Below, one piece after another: positions 16,382 to 25,037 of a stretch of 64,000 bases of DNA (the stretch's first letter is position 1; each line of letters begins with the position of its first letter). Origin of the DNA: CAZEWZ01 sp964516765 (GTDB lineage Bacteria > Bacteroidota > Bacteroidia > Flavobacteriales > UBA7430); NCBI GenBank assembly GCA_964516765.1, contig CAZEWZ010000001.1, positions 124,001 to 188,000 of the forward strand, read 5' to 3'. Made by a program: the position numbers and the translations under genes. The notes beneath the pieces were generated by a model, which saw nothing but the letters and a program-made list of their open reading frames with translations, was not told where the DNA came from and searched no databases.

Positions 16382-16697
16382 CGAACCATCTTTTTATGAA
16401 AGATGTTATGCAGTCGTTCGTTGCATTCCATATGGTAAGGTTACTAGCTTCGGAGCAATCGCAAAATGCTTGGGCACATCCAGATCTGCACGGATGGTCG
16501 GTTGGGCTATGAACAACAGTCATGACAAAAATGTACCAGCCCACCGTGTAGTTAACAGAATAGGTCTTTTAAGTGGAAAGCACCATTTTGCTGGTACCAA
16601 TTTAATGAAAGAATTATTACAAAATGAAGGGCATAAATTTGAAGGAGATCAACTTTTAAATTTTAATCAGGTATTTTGGAAACCTAATGATACTTGA
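16359..16697 (+). CDS. Alkyltransferase-like (ATL) DNA-binding protein, MGMT family without active-site Cys
   Basis: A 112-residue protein equal to the C-terminal DNA-binding domain of O6-methylguanine-DNA methyltransferase. The helix-turn-helix with the arginine finger (SRSARMVGWAMNNS) is intact. The active-site motif PCHR reads PAHRVVN, so the alkyl-accepting cysteine is replaced by Ala. Such ATL proteins bind O6-alkylguanine and recruit nucleotide excision repair instead of removing the alkyl group. The start codon lies 23 bp inside trmB and no in-frame alternative exists before the domain. Confidence 0.85.
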   Translation: MKGISKTNEPSFYERCYAVVRCIPYGKVTSFGAIAKCLGTSRSARMVGWAMNNSHDKNVPAHRVVNRIGLLSGKHHFAGTNLMKELLQNEGHKFEGDQLLNFNQVFWKPNDT

Positions 16698-16711
16698 GTT
16701 TATGTTTTTTG

Positions 16712-16719
16712 TAACTTTG
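16712..16719 (+). promoter_or_regulatory. -7 promoter box upstream of mrp
   Basis: TAACTTTG matches TAnnTTTG exactly, 16 bp before the mrp ATG. A TTG at 16694 is 15 bp upstream, somewhat close for a -33 element. Confidence 0.5.
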
Positions 16720-16735
16720 CAATAATTATATTTCA

Positions 16736-17863
16736 ATGATTATACAAAAGAAGCAAATAGAAGAAGCACTGAAGTTTGTAAAGGTTAAAGGAGACAATAC
16801 TTCTCTTTTAGATAAAGGTTCAATTGGAAATATTGTAATTTTTAATGACGAAGTTACGATTGATATTACGATTGATAACCCGACTTTACATGCAAAGAAA
16901 CAAGTTGAGGTTGACATTTTAAAAGCTATCCATGAAAAAGTCTACGAAAAAGCTAAAATCAATGTTCGTATTACCGTAGAAGCAAAAGTGGAAGAAAATC
17001 CAAAATTGATTCGCGGAACCAAAATCGAAGGAGTTAAGAATATTATAGCCATAGCATCTGGTAAAGGTGGAGTTGGCAAGTCCACAGTGACAGCAAATCT
17101 AGCTATTGCATTAGATAAAAAAGGATATAAGGTAGGGATAGTAGATGCCGATATTTATGGTCCTTCTCAACACATAATGTTTGATGTAGAAAAATCTCGT
17201 CCTGAGGCAAGTAATGTTAATGGTAAACCTGTTATGTTGCCTGTTGAAAGTTATGGCGTAAAATTACTTTCAATTGGGTTTTTTGCACCCGGATCCCAGG
17301 CAGTTGTTTGGAGAGGGCCTATGGCAACAAAAGCCTTAAATCAGCTTATTAAAGATGCTTATTGGGGTGAATTAGATTATTTATTAATTGATCTTCCTCC
17401 TGGGACCGGAGACATTCATCTTTCTTTGGTACAAGCTGTTCCTGTAACTGGAGCTGTAATTGTAAGTACCCCTCAAACTATAGCGCTTACAGATGCTAAA
17501 AAAGGAGTAGGGATGTTTCAAATGGATACCATTCAAGTTCCGGTATTGGGTCTTGTGGAAAACATGGCTTACTTTAGCCCCGATGAGCTTCCTGACCATA
17601 AATACTATATCTTTGGAAAAGATGGAGCTAAAAATTTAGCGGATGATTTGAATTTACCCTTGTTAGGTGAAATTCCGATTATACAGAGTATACGTGAAGC
17701 AGCTGATATAGGACATCCTGTAACACTGCAGTCAGGGAGTCTCTCCTCAAAAGCTTTCATGGATTTAGCGACTAATATGGTTTCGCAATTAGAATTACGC
17801 AACCAAGAGAAGAAACCTACGGAGGTGGTTAAAATAACTAATATGGACGGTTGCTCCTCTTAA
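16736..17863 (+). CDS. mrp: Mrp/ApbC/NBP35-type iron-sulfur carrier ATPase
   Basis: A 375-residue protein with an N-terminal FSCA/DUF59 domain (about 1-90) and a deviant Walker A P-loop, IASGKGGVGKSTVTANLAIA (about 104-123), followed by VDADIYGPSQH and LLIDLPPGTGD. It would bind and transfer Fe-S clusters in the cytoplasm. The CPxC-type metal motif of enterobacterial ApbC is not visible; the equivalent region reads SPDELPDHKYYIFG. A NifU-like gene follows 10 bp downstream and then the Fe-S-dependent KorAB enzyme, so the cluster is functionally coherent. Confidence 0.88.
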   Translation: MIIQKKQIEEALKFVKVKGDNTSLLDKGSIGNIVIFNDEVTIDITIDNPTLHAKKQVEVDILKAIHEKVYEKAKINVRITVEAKVEENPKLIRGTKIEGVKNIIAIASGKGGVGKSTVTANLAIALDKKGYKVGIVDADIYGPSQHIMFDVEKSRPEASNVNGKPVMLPVESYGVKLLSIGFFAPGSQAVVWRGPMATKALNQLIKDAYWGELDYLLIDLPPGTGDIHLSLVQAVPVTGAVIVSTPQTIALTDAKKGVGMFQMDTIQVPVLGLVENMAYFSPDELPDHKYYIFGKDGAKNLADDLNLPLLGEIPIIQSIREAADIGHPVTLQSGSLSSKAFMDLATNMVSQLELRNQEKKPTEVVKITNMDGCSS

Positions 17864-17873
17864 ATTATACATC

Positions 17874-18125
17874 ATGATAGCACAAACCGAATTGACATTA
17901 ATTGAAAAAATTGAAATTGCTTTGGCGGATATCCGCCCCTACCTTGAATCTGATGGTGGAGATATCTCATTGGTTGAAGTTACTTCAGAAATGGTAGCAG
18001 TTGTAAAATTACATGGTGCTTGCCAAAGTTGCAACGTCAATCAAATGACACTTCGCGCGGGGGTAGAACAATCTATTATGAAATACGCTCCTGAAATTAC
18101 ACAGGTCGTGAATATTGACGCCTAA
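17874..18125 (+). CDS. NifU C-terminal-domain (Nfu-type) iron-sulfur scaffold
   Basis: An 83-residue stand-alone NifU C-terminal domain. It has the GGDISLVEV segment and the cluster-binding CQSCNVNQMTLRAGVE (CxxC), which would hold a transient [4Fe-4S] cluster. The full-length NfuA A-type domain is absent. It lies directly between mrp and korA on the same strand, so it probably supplies clusters together with Mrp. Confidence 0.88.
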   Translation: MIAQTELTLIEKIEIALADIRPYLESDGGDISLVEVTSEMVAVVKLHGACQSCNVNQMTLRAGVEQSIMKYAPEITQVVNIDA

Positions 18126-18135
18126 ATCAAACCTA

Positions 18136-19992
18136 ATGACTCAAGTTCAGGGAAAACTTGAAAAAGTAACGATATTATTTGCTGGAGATTCAGGAGATGG
18201 TATTCAGTTAACAGGTTCTCAGTTTACGAACAATACCGCTCTGTATGGAAATGATTTAAGTACTTTCCCAGACTTTCCTGCCGAGATCCGAGCCCCATTA
18301 GGTACTTTGGCAGGGGTTTCAGGTTTCCAAATTCATTTTGGCTCTACGGATGTCTATATACCAGGTGATCAATGTGATGTACTTGTTGTAATGAATGCTG
18401 CGGCATTAAAAAAGAATTTATCACGATTAAAAGACCGGGGGACTATCATAGTTAATACTTCTGGGTTTGATAAACGAAATCTTCGGCTTGCCGGCATTGA
18501 CGACGATGATAATCCACTACTCAATAACAGCTTAGAAGGATTTAAACTACACGAGTTTGATTTAACTAAACTTACACGAGAAAGTCTCAAAGACAGCCCC
18601 CTTGGAACCAAAGACCGTGATCGGTGTAAAAATATGTTTGTTTTGGGTTTTGTTTATTGGATGTACAACCGCTCTATGGACTCTTCAGTTGATTTTTTAA
18701 ATTCTAAGTTTGCTCATAAACCAGATATATTAGCTGCCAACCTTACTGTGCTTAAGGCAGGTTATCATTTTGCGGATACATGTGAGACTTTTTCGAATCG
18801 ATTTGAAGTAAAGCCAGCAAAGATGCCCAGTGGATCTTATCGGAATATAATTGGTAACCAAGCTACAGCATTGGCTCTTATTGCTGCTGCCGATAAATCA
18901 AGATTACCTTTATTTTATGGTGGGTATCCTATAACTCCCGCCTCTGATATTCTTCATGAACTTTCCAAACATAAAAATTTCGGAATTCGAACGTTTCAAG
19001 CTGAAGATGAAATTGCAGGTATTTGTGCTGCGATTGGGGCTTCATTTGGAGGTAGTCTAGCTGTAACAGCCTCCTCTGGACCCGGTATTGCTCTGAAAGC
19101 TGAAGCTCTTGGATTGGTTATGATTTTAGAATTGCCTCTTGTTATTATTAATGTACAGCGAGGAGGTCCCTCTACAGGGTTGCCCACAAAAACAGAGCAA
19201 GCAGATTTATTGCAAGCAATTTACGGCAGAAATGGAGAAGCTCCAATTCCTGTTTTAGCCGCTTGCTCTCCTGCAGACTGTTTTGAGATGACTTATGAGG
19301 CTTGCCGATTGGCAGTAGAGCACATGACACCAGTATTCCTTTTAAGTGATGGGTATATTGCTAATGGAGCTGAACCATGGCTTTATCCAAAAGCTTCGGA
19401 TCTGTCTGATATTAATTATCGATTTGAAGATGAAAATCACGAAAACGAAAAACCTTTTTTACCATACAAAAGAGATGAAAAGTTAGTTCGATCTTGGGCA
19501 CTACCAGGAAATAAAGGAACAGAACATCGTTTGGGCGGTTTAGAAAAAGACAAAGTCACAGGTAATGTCTCTTACGATCCCGATAATCACGAGTATATGG
19601 TGAAAATTAGAGCAGAAAAAATAAATCGAATTGCCGATTATATTCCACTTCAAAAATTGGATGCTGGTTCGGAAAATTCAGAGATGCTAGTACTAGGATG
19701 GGGATCTACTTTCGGAGCGATTAAAACAGCCCTTCGATCTCTTAGAGAAGACGGAATAGATGTTGCTCATGCTCATTTGAAATACATATTGCCTATGCCA
19801 AAAAACCTAGGTGATATTTTGTCATGCTACAAGAAAATATTGATTCCAGAATTGAATAATGGGCAGTTGATCAAGCTAGTCAGAGACCAATATTTAGTTG
19901 ATGCCAAACCACTCAATAAAATTAAGGGAGCCCCCTTTGAATCACGCGAAATTAAAAAAGGAATCCTGAATATGTTGATAAATAAAGAATGA
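18136..19992 (+). CDS. korA: 2-oxoacid:acceptor oxidoreductase, alpha subunit (gamma-alpha fusion)
   Basis: A 618-residue subunit of a 2-oxoacid (probably 2-oxoglutarate):ferredoxin/acceptor oxidoreductase. The N-terminal gamma domain (about 10-200, LFAGDSGDGIQLTG) is fused to the alpha domain (from about 225: YGGYPITPASDILHELS, FQAEDEIAGICAAIGASFGG, GPSTGLPTKTEQADL). The reaction is CoA-dependent oxidative decarboxylation with low-potential electron transfer. A frame opens at 18115 inside the previous gene, but MTQVQGKLEK at 18136 fits better. It overlaps korB by 4 bp (ATGA). The exact 2-oxoacid cannot be read from the sequence. Confidence 0.85.
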   Translation: MTQVQGKLEKVTILFAGDSGDGIQLTGSQFTNNTALYGNDLSTFPDFPAEIRAPLGTLAGVSGFQIHFGSTDVYIPGDQCDVLVVMNAAALKKNLSRLKDRGTIIVNTSGFDKRNLRLAGIDDDDNPLLNNSLEGFKLHEFDLTKLTRESLKDSPLGTKDRDRCKNMFVLGFVYWMYNRSMDSSVDFLNSKFAHKPDILAANLTVLKAGYHFADTCETFSNRFEVKPAKMPSGSYRNIIGNQATALALIAAADKSRLPLFYGGYPITPASDILHELSKHKNFGIRTFQAEDEIAGICAAIGASFGGSLAVTASSGPGIALKAEALGLVMILELPLVIINVQRGGPSTGLPTKTEQADLLQAIYGRNGEAPIPVLAACSPADCFEMTYEACRLAVEHMTPVFLLSDGYIANGAEPWLYPKASDLSDINYRFEDENHENEKPFLPYKRDEKLVRSWALPGNKGTEHRLGGLEKDKVTGNVSYDPDNHEYMVKIRAEKINRIADYIPLQKLDAGSENSEMLVLGWGSTFGAIKTALRSLREDGIDVAHAHLKYILPMPKNLGDILSCYKKILIPELNNGQLIKLVRDQYLVDAKPLNKIKGAPFESREIKKGILNMLINKE

Positions 19993-21035
19993 GTGATATA
20001 AAAAATATATCCACCCCCAATAAACCTTTAAATGCTAAGGATTTTGCTAGCGACCAAGATATTCGATGGTGTCCTGGTTGTGGAGATTATTCTATACTTA
20101 AGCAGGTACAAAGTGTTATGCCCGAATTAGGGATACCACTAGAAAAAATTGTTTTTGTTTCTGGTATAGGTTGTTCTTCTCGTTTTCCATACTACATGAA
20201 TACTTACGGCATGCATTCTATTCACGGAAGAGGATCGGCTATTGCGAGTGGTCTAAAAGCTAGTCGTCCAGATTTAAGTGTTTGGCTCATTACCGGAGAT
20301 GGAGATGCATTGTCTATAGGAGGGAATCATTTAATTCATCTATTGAGAAGAAATTTTAATATAAATATTTTACTTTTTAATAATCAGATTTACGGACTGA
20401 CCAAAGGGCAATACTCTCCTACCTCAGAGATTGGAAAGAAAACTAAATCTACGCCAATGGGTTCCATAGACCACCCATTTAATCCTTTAGCTCTTTGTAT
20501 GGGAGCTGATGCTACCTTCATAGCTAGAGGTTTAGATAGGGAACCTAAACACATGCGCGAATTACTCCTTAGAGCTGAAAAACACAATGGAACTTCTCTT
20601 GTAGAAATATATCAAAATTGCAATATATTTAATGATGGTGCTTTTGCTGAATTTACCGATCAGCAAAAGAAAAAAGAGAACAGTCTTTACCTAAGTCATG
20701 GTAAACCCTTAGTTTTTGGAGCCAAAGAAGATAAGGGTATCGTTTTAGATGGTTTAAAGGTCAGAATCGTAGATTTAAGCGATGAAAAGTTTTCTCTTGA
20801 GGATTTATGGATTCACGACGAAAACGACCGCATAAAAGCCACCATACTATGTCGCTTTTTCGATGATCCGAGTCAAGAAGATGCTCTTCCAAGACCCTTT
20901 GGAGTGTTTTACCAAGAAGACCGTTATCGCTACGAAGAAGCTATGACCGAACAATTAAATTTTATGAAACAGAACAAAGGTAATCCTGAACTAGATGCAC
21001 TTTTGGAAGGTTCTAACTCTTGGGAGGTCGACTAA
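19989..21035 (+). CDS. korB: 2-oxoacid:acceptor oxidoreductase, beta subunit
   Basis: A 348-residue thiamine-diphosphate-binding beta subunit. It has the Fe-S cysteine motif WCPGCGDYSILK, CSSRFPYYMNTYGMHSIHGR, and the ThDP/Mg motif GDGDALSIGGNHLIHL followed by NNQIYGLTKGQYSPTS. It partners korA, whose stop it overlaps. The C-terminal half (RFFDDPSQEDALPRPFGVF) is typical of Bacteroidota KorB. It converges on nadE with an 8-bp gap and no clear terminator. Confidence 0.87.
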   Translation: MSDIKNISTPNKPLNAKDFASDQDIRWCPGCGDYSILKQVQSVMPELGIPLEKIVFVSGIGCSSRFPYYMNTYGMHSIHGRGSAIASGLKASRPDLSVWLITGDGDALSIGGNHLIHLLRRNFNINILLFNNQIYGLTKGQYSPTSEIGKKTKSTPMGSIDHPFNPLALCMGADATFIARGLDREPKHMRELLLRAEKHNGTSLVEIYQNCNIFNDGAFAEFTDQQKKKENSLYLSHGKPLVFGAKEDKGIVLDGLKVRIVDLSDEKFSLEDLWIHDENDRIKATILCRFFDDPSQEDALPRPFGVFYQEDRYRYEEAMTEQLNFMKQNKGNPELDALLEGSNSWEVD

Positions 21036-21043
21036 TTAGAAGT

Positions 21044-21823
21044 TTATTTCTTTAGCGAAAAAGGAATCTCACATACCGGGATAGGAAGCATCTTATGGAG
21101 ATTTGCATCGTGGTGTGTTTTATAAATATCAAAGATTTCTTTTTGGCGCAAGTCAAAAGTATTTTTATTTGATATTTGATGTTGTTGCATAGCCCATTCT
21201 AATTCTATGTAAGTAGCCCCCAATTGATCTTCATCGTTTCGGCCATCTTCCCATAATCCGTCGGTAGGCTCTGCTTCTTGAATTTCTTTAATAATATTAA
21301 GATATTTAGAAAGGTCAAAGACTTCGGATTTACTAAGGTCTGCTATTGGACTAAGGTCAACGCCGCCGTCTCCATATTTAGTAAAGAAGCCAACGCCAAA
21401 ATCTTCTATTTTGTTCCCTGTACCAGCAACAAGCATATTTTTTGCCCCAGCAAAAGCATATAAGTTTGTCATTCTTAGCCTAGCTCTTACATTAGCTAAA
21501 GTTAATTGATTTGATACATTTTCGGGAAGTAGGCGAGAAAGGACATCAAATGTTTCACTAAGGTCTAAACATTCAACAGTTACATTTGGAAACTTTTTTT
21601 GAAGCCATTCTACGTGTGCGATGGAACGAGCCAGTTCTTCTGTATTTTGATGAATCGGCATCAAAAGACAACAAATGCTTTTGCCAGTCTTTGCACACAA
21701 TGTAGAGGTTAAGGCAGAATCGATTCCTCCAGATATACCTATTACATACCCATCTGTATTCGATTTATAACTGTACTCGGTCAACCAATTAGAAATATAA
21801 TCAGCAATTTCTTTTGTTTTCAT
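21044..21823 (-). CDS. nadE: NH3-dependent NAD+ synthetase
   Basis: A 259-residue enzyme that amidates deamido-NAD to NAD. It has the N-type ATP pyrophosphatase loop GISGGIDSALTSTLCAK and the TGNKIEDFGVGFFTKYGDGGVD region with substrate-binding residues, and ends with LRQKEIFDIYKTHHDANLHK. It lacks the N-terminal glutaminase domain, so ammonia is the expected nitrogen donor. It is divergent from gldB. Confidence 0.88.
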   Translation of the reverse strand: MKTKEIADYISNWLTEYSYKSNTDGYVIGISGGIDSALTSTLCAKTGKSICCLLMPIHQNTEELARSIAHVEWLQKKFPNVTVECLDLSETFDVLSRLLPENVSNQLTLANVRARLRMTNLYAFAGAKNMLVAGTGNKIEDFGVGFFTKYGDGGVDLSPIADLSKSEVFDLSKYLNIIKEIQEAEPTDGLWEDGRNDEDQLGATYIELEWAMQQHQISNKNTFDLRQKEIFDIYKTHHDANLHKMLPIPVCEIPFSLKK

Positions 21824-21915
21824 GTGTTTCTATTCAAATACAGATACAAATTTAATAAAAATGATTTTTGTAATAAATATCTTGAAACTATTTTATGAGG
21901 TTTTATATCATTTGT

Positions 21916-21923
21916 TATTTTTG
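21916..21923 (+). promoter_or_regulatory. -7 promoter box of gldBC
   Basis: TATTTTTG matches TAnnTTTG exactly and ends 19 bp before the ATG at 21943. It therefore favours that start over the upstream frame start at 21895. No good -33 TTG is seen. Confidence 0.55.
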
Positions 21924-21942
21924 TACCATTAAAATTTATTTT

Positions 21943-22920
21943 ATGAATCGTTTATTCGTTATTTTTTTCATTTTATCGCTATTCTTTTCATGCCAATGGG
22001 GTCAAAGTGACTTTATTCCAATGGGTTCAGAGCCTGTGAATATTGATCATTTTGATCGTGTTTTTTTTTCTATGGATAGTCTAAATATCTCTAAAGAAAT
22101 AAAGAAACTAAAAAATGATTTCCCCTACTTTTTTTCATCAAATCAGAGTGATGATATGCTGATTTCCCGATTTTACGATCCTCAAATTCGAGAGTTATCT
22201 AATTCAGTAGACTCTCTATTCGGGAAAACAGATGTTTTGGAACTAGAGATACAAGAGTCTTTCGAGTATTTTTATCATTATTTCCCTCATATTGATAGCT
22301 TGACCTTATATACTTGGGTGTCTAATTTTGAAAGCTTGGAACCTATTTTGGTTTCTGAAAATACTCTTCTTTTAGCCTTGGATATGTATTTAGGATCTTC
22401 TTCTCACTATTATCGAAGCGCTCCAAAATATATTAGAAATAGTTTCCAGCAAAAGTATATTTTACCGAATATTTTTTTTTACTACTTCTCTTCACATATT
22501 CCATTATTTAAGGATAATAGTTTTCTTTCTTCCATGCTCCATTATGGGAAAATACATTATTTAAGCGCTCTAATGATACCATTGAGAGATCAGAAGAATT
22601 TGATGTGCTACTCTGAGGAAAAAATGGTCTGGGCTAAAAATAATGAGGCTAATGTTTGGGCTTATTTTGTTGAAAACAGTATACTTTTTTCTACAGATCA
22701 AAAAAATAAATTAGATTTTATTTCAGATGCACCCTTTTCAAAATTCAGTACTTCATGGCAAACACAAAGCCCTGGGCGAATTGGCCAATGGATCGGTTGG
22801 AGAATCATTGATTCCTACATGAGTATGCATCCTGAATTGACACTGACAGATCTCATTACCGAACAAGATGCTCAAAAGATATTAAGAGAATCCCAATATA
22901 AACCGAAATCCAAGAGATGA
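21943..22920 (+). CDS. gldB: Gliding motility lipoprotein GldB
   Basis: A 325-residue lipoprotein starting MNRLFVIFFILSLFFSC, with the lipobox Cys at residue 17. The GldB family features are LALDMYLGSSSHYY, the IPLFKDNSFLSSMLHYGK region and the C-terminal SPGRIGQWIGWRIIDSYM. GldB is needed for gliding and is linked to T9SS function in Flavobacterium; its biochemical role is not settled. The order gldB-gldC with a 4-bp ATGA overlap is the known arrangement. Other gld genes are not in the window. Confidence 0.87.
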   Translation: MNRLFVIFFILSLFFSCQWGQSDFIPMGSEPVNIDHFDRVFFSMDSLNISKEIKKLKNDFPYFFSSNQSDDMLISRFYDPQIRELSNSVDSLFGKTDVLELEIQESFEYFYHYFPHIDSLTLYTWVSNFESLEPILVSENTLLLALDMYLGSSSHYYRSAPKYIRNSFQQKYILPNIFFYYFSSHIPLFKDNSFLSSMLHYGKIHYLSALMIPLRDQKNLMCYSEEKMVWAKNNEANVWAYFVENSILFSTDQKNKLDFISDAPFSKFSTSWQTQSPGRIGQWIGWRIIDSYMSMHPELTLTDLITEQDAQKILRESQYKPKSKR

Positions 22921-23258
22921 AGCATTCTGAAATTAAAATCCAAATAGAATTAGATGAAAATAAGGTGCCGGAAAGTATTTGTTGGACAGCCCAAGACGCA
23001 GGGCAAGAAAATCAAAAATCTGAAGCTGTTTTGATTTCTCTTTGGGACGCTGATTCGCAAAACTCACTCCGAATTGATTTATGGACAAAGGAGATGAAAG
23101 TCGATGAAATGAGAACCTTTTTTCATCAGACTTTAACTGCAATGTCTGATACTTTTGAACGCGCAACAGGAGACGAGAAGATGGCTAGTCAGATGCGACA
23201 GTTTTGTAAATATTTTGCGGAAGAATTAGATTTAGTCAAAGATATTAAGAAAAAATAA
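22917..23258 (+). CDS. gldC: Gliding motility protein GldC
   Basis: A 113-residue soluble protein without a signal peptide, matching GldC in size and sequence (IKIQIELDENKVPESICW, SLWDADSQNSLRIDLWTKEM, FCKYFAEELDLVKDIKKK). GldC is an auxiliary gliding protein encoded after gldB; it resembles an SspB-like fold but has no known catalytic activity. Its ATG overlaps the gldB stop. Confidence 0.87.
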   Translation: MKHSEIKIQIELDENKVPESICWTAQDAGQENQKSEAVLISLWDADSQNSLRIDLWTKEMKVDEMRTFFHQTLTAMSDTFERATGDEKMASQMRQFCKYFAEELDLVKDIKKK

Positions 23259-23371
23259 ATTTATCATTTCTTGATTCCTGATTAATTTACACCACTAAAA
23301 TTTTTGTAAATTCGTATTACATTATGTAATAAGCCCTAACGTATTAATCTATTTCATTTTTTTTATTTCAG

Positions 23372-23881
23372 ATGAACCACAAAAAAATCATTTTCATTAT
23401 ATCCTTCGTTATCCCCATGGCGGTATTTGCCTTATATATATTTCCTAAATTTAGTTTTGCAACAGTAGATTTCCTACCCTTATTAAATGCTTGTATTAAC
23501 GGAACTGTTTTTGTTTTGCTCGCCATGGCATTAATGGCGATTAAAAAAGGAAAAAAAGTACTTCATCAAAGACTGATTTATACAGCGATTACTTTGTCTG
23601 CTTTATTTTTAGTTTCTTATGTATTTCACCACGCTACTCATGACTCAGTAAGGTATCTAGGCCAAGGATTCATGATGTATTTTTATTATTTTATTTTGTT
23701 AAGTCATATTTTACTAGCTATCATTATAATCCCATTGGTTTTAGTCTCCTTGTCTAGAGCTTTACAACAAAAGTATGAACTTCACAAAAAAATAGCGCGA
23801 ATAACAATGCCTATATGGATGTATGTGTCTATTACTGGTGTAATTGTTTATTTGATGATTTCTCCCTTTTACCCGTATTAG
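23372..23881 (+). CDS. DUF420-family membrane protein (CtaM-like)
   Basis: A 169-residue protein with five predicted membrane helices and conserved histidines in VSYVFHHATHD, YYFILLSHILLA and QKYELHKKIAR, as in the DUF420 family. In Bacillales the DUF420 protein CtaM is required for haem A-containing oxidase activity. This gene is convergent with cyoE at the end of the oxidase cluster, which supports a role in oxidase assembly here too. Confidence 0.82.
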   Translation: MNHKKIIFIISFVIPMAVFALYIFPKFSFATVDFLPLLNACINGTVFVLLAMALMAIKKGKKVLHQRLIYTAITLSALFLVSYVFHHATHDSVRYLGQGFMMYFYYFILLSHILLAIIIIPLVLVSLSRALQQKYELHKKIARITMPIWMYVSITGVIVYLMISPFYPY

Positions 23882-23901
23882 TCAGATATTGATGTTGAAT
23901 C

Positions 23902-24798
23902 TTACAGTAGGTTAATGTATTTATCAGCAATGAAGATGATTTGCATAAGTGGTAGGTAAATAAATGAAGATATCATTAGTTTTTTTGCGCTTTCGTCTGA
24001 AACACTTCGATAGAGTTTGATAGATTGCCAAGTAAACCATAAGCCAAGAATGAATATCAATATTGCAGCGGGCAATGAAAGACTCAATTGGTTTTGTTCC
24101 CAGAAGTAGGGAACAACTGATAAAAAAGTCATAATAACAGAGGTGCAAATAGATATTATTGCTGGATATTGACTTTTTTTCCCCCCAAACATCATTTTAA
24201 ATCCTGCTTTTGAATATTCTTCATCCAATACCCACGAAATAGCAATAAAGTGTGGGAATTGCCAGAAAAATTGGATCGAAAATAATAACCCTCCTATTAA
24301 TCCAAAATAATCTGTAGCAGCTACCCACCCAAGAAGAAATGGAATTGCTCCAGGGAATGCACCAACAAATACTGATATGGAAGACAATCGCTTTAATGGA
24401 GTGTAAATTAAGACATATAGCAGTATAGAAATAAGTCCAAATAAGCATGATTTTGAAAACCATCCAAAATAACTTCCTTCAGGTTTGATAAAGTTTAGCA
24501 AGAACAGGCCCAAGAAGCCAATAATAATCGAAAATATAAGAGCTTGATTAACGGATAATTTTTTCTTTGGAAGAGGTCGATTTGCTGTTCTATTCATATG
24601 CTTGTCGTGTTCTCTTTCAATAACTTGATTAAATCCATTTGCGGATCCAGTCACAAGGAATCCGCCAAATACGAGTAGAATAAATTCAGTGATAGAGAAT
24701 TGATCTAAACCCAAAATATATCCAGCTATTGCAGAAAATACAACAGATGAGGATAGTCTAAACTTAACAAGTTGGCTATAGTATGAGAGTGTTTCAAT
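23902..24798 (-). CDS. cyoE: Protoheme IX farnesyltransferase (haem O synthase) with unusual start
   Basis: UbiA-family membrane enzyme that farnesylates haem B to haem O for the oxidase. The prenyl-diphosphate motifs are NGFNQVIEREHDKHMNRT and the DEEYSKAGFKMMFGG loop, with about eight helices. Conventional start codons begin only at 24714 (TTG), which would cut off the first helix. The frame upstream of it reads LVKFRLSSSVVFSAIAGYIL, typical of the CyoE N-terminus, back to a stop at 24816-24814. The likely start is the ATT at 24798, which overlaps the stop of the preceding gene by one base; an ATC at 24807 is the alternative. This gives 298 residues, the normal length. Confidence 0.85.
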   Translation of the reverse strand: METLSYYSQLVKFRLSSSVVFSAIAGYILGLDQFSITEFILLVFGGFLVTGSANGFNQVIEREHDKHMNRTANRPLPKKKLSVNQALIFSIIIGFLGLFLLNFIKPEGSYFGWFSKSCLFGLISILLYVLIYTPLKRLSSISVFVGAFPGAIPFLLGWVAATDYFGLIGGLLFSIQFFWQFPHFIAISWVLDEEYSKAGFKMMFGGKKSQYPAIISICTSVIMTFLSVVPYFWEQNQLSLSLPAAILIFILGLWFTWQSIKLYRSVSDESAKKLMISSFIYLPLMQIIFIADKYINLL

Positions 24799-25037
24799 TA
24801 ATTTGATGGTGCTTTAGTTTTTTTATTTTGTAAATAATAAAACACCCCAAATGATAGAGCCGCTAAATATGGAATTGCCATCAAATAAAGAATTCCATTG
24901 TTTAGTCCAAGTCCTTCATTTCCACCACTTTCTAAATTACTTTCAACTACTGCTTTACACATTGCACACTGGGCATTTAATGGAATTGTGAAATCAATAA
25001 ATATTAATGCTGAAAGTGTGAGTAGTTTATCTTTCAT
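24798..25037 (-). CDS. Small signal-peptide membrane protein of the oxidase cluster
   Basis: A 79-residue protein with an N-terminal hydrophobic segment ending in LNAQ, a CAMC pair right after it (residues 24-27), a short Gly-rich stretch and one membrane helix (about 47-69) followed by a Lys-rich tail. I know no named family. It lies between SCO and cyoE with overlaps on both sides, so it is an integral part of the operon. The CxxC suggests a redox or copper/haem handling role, which is inference only. Confidence 0.75.
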   Translation of the reverse strand: MKDKLLTLSALIFIDFTIPLNAQCAMCKAVVESNLESGGNEGLGLNNGILYLMAIPYLAALSFGVFYYLQNKKTKAPSN

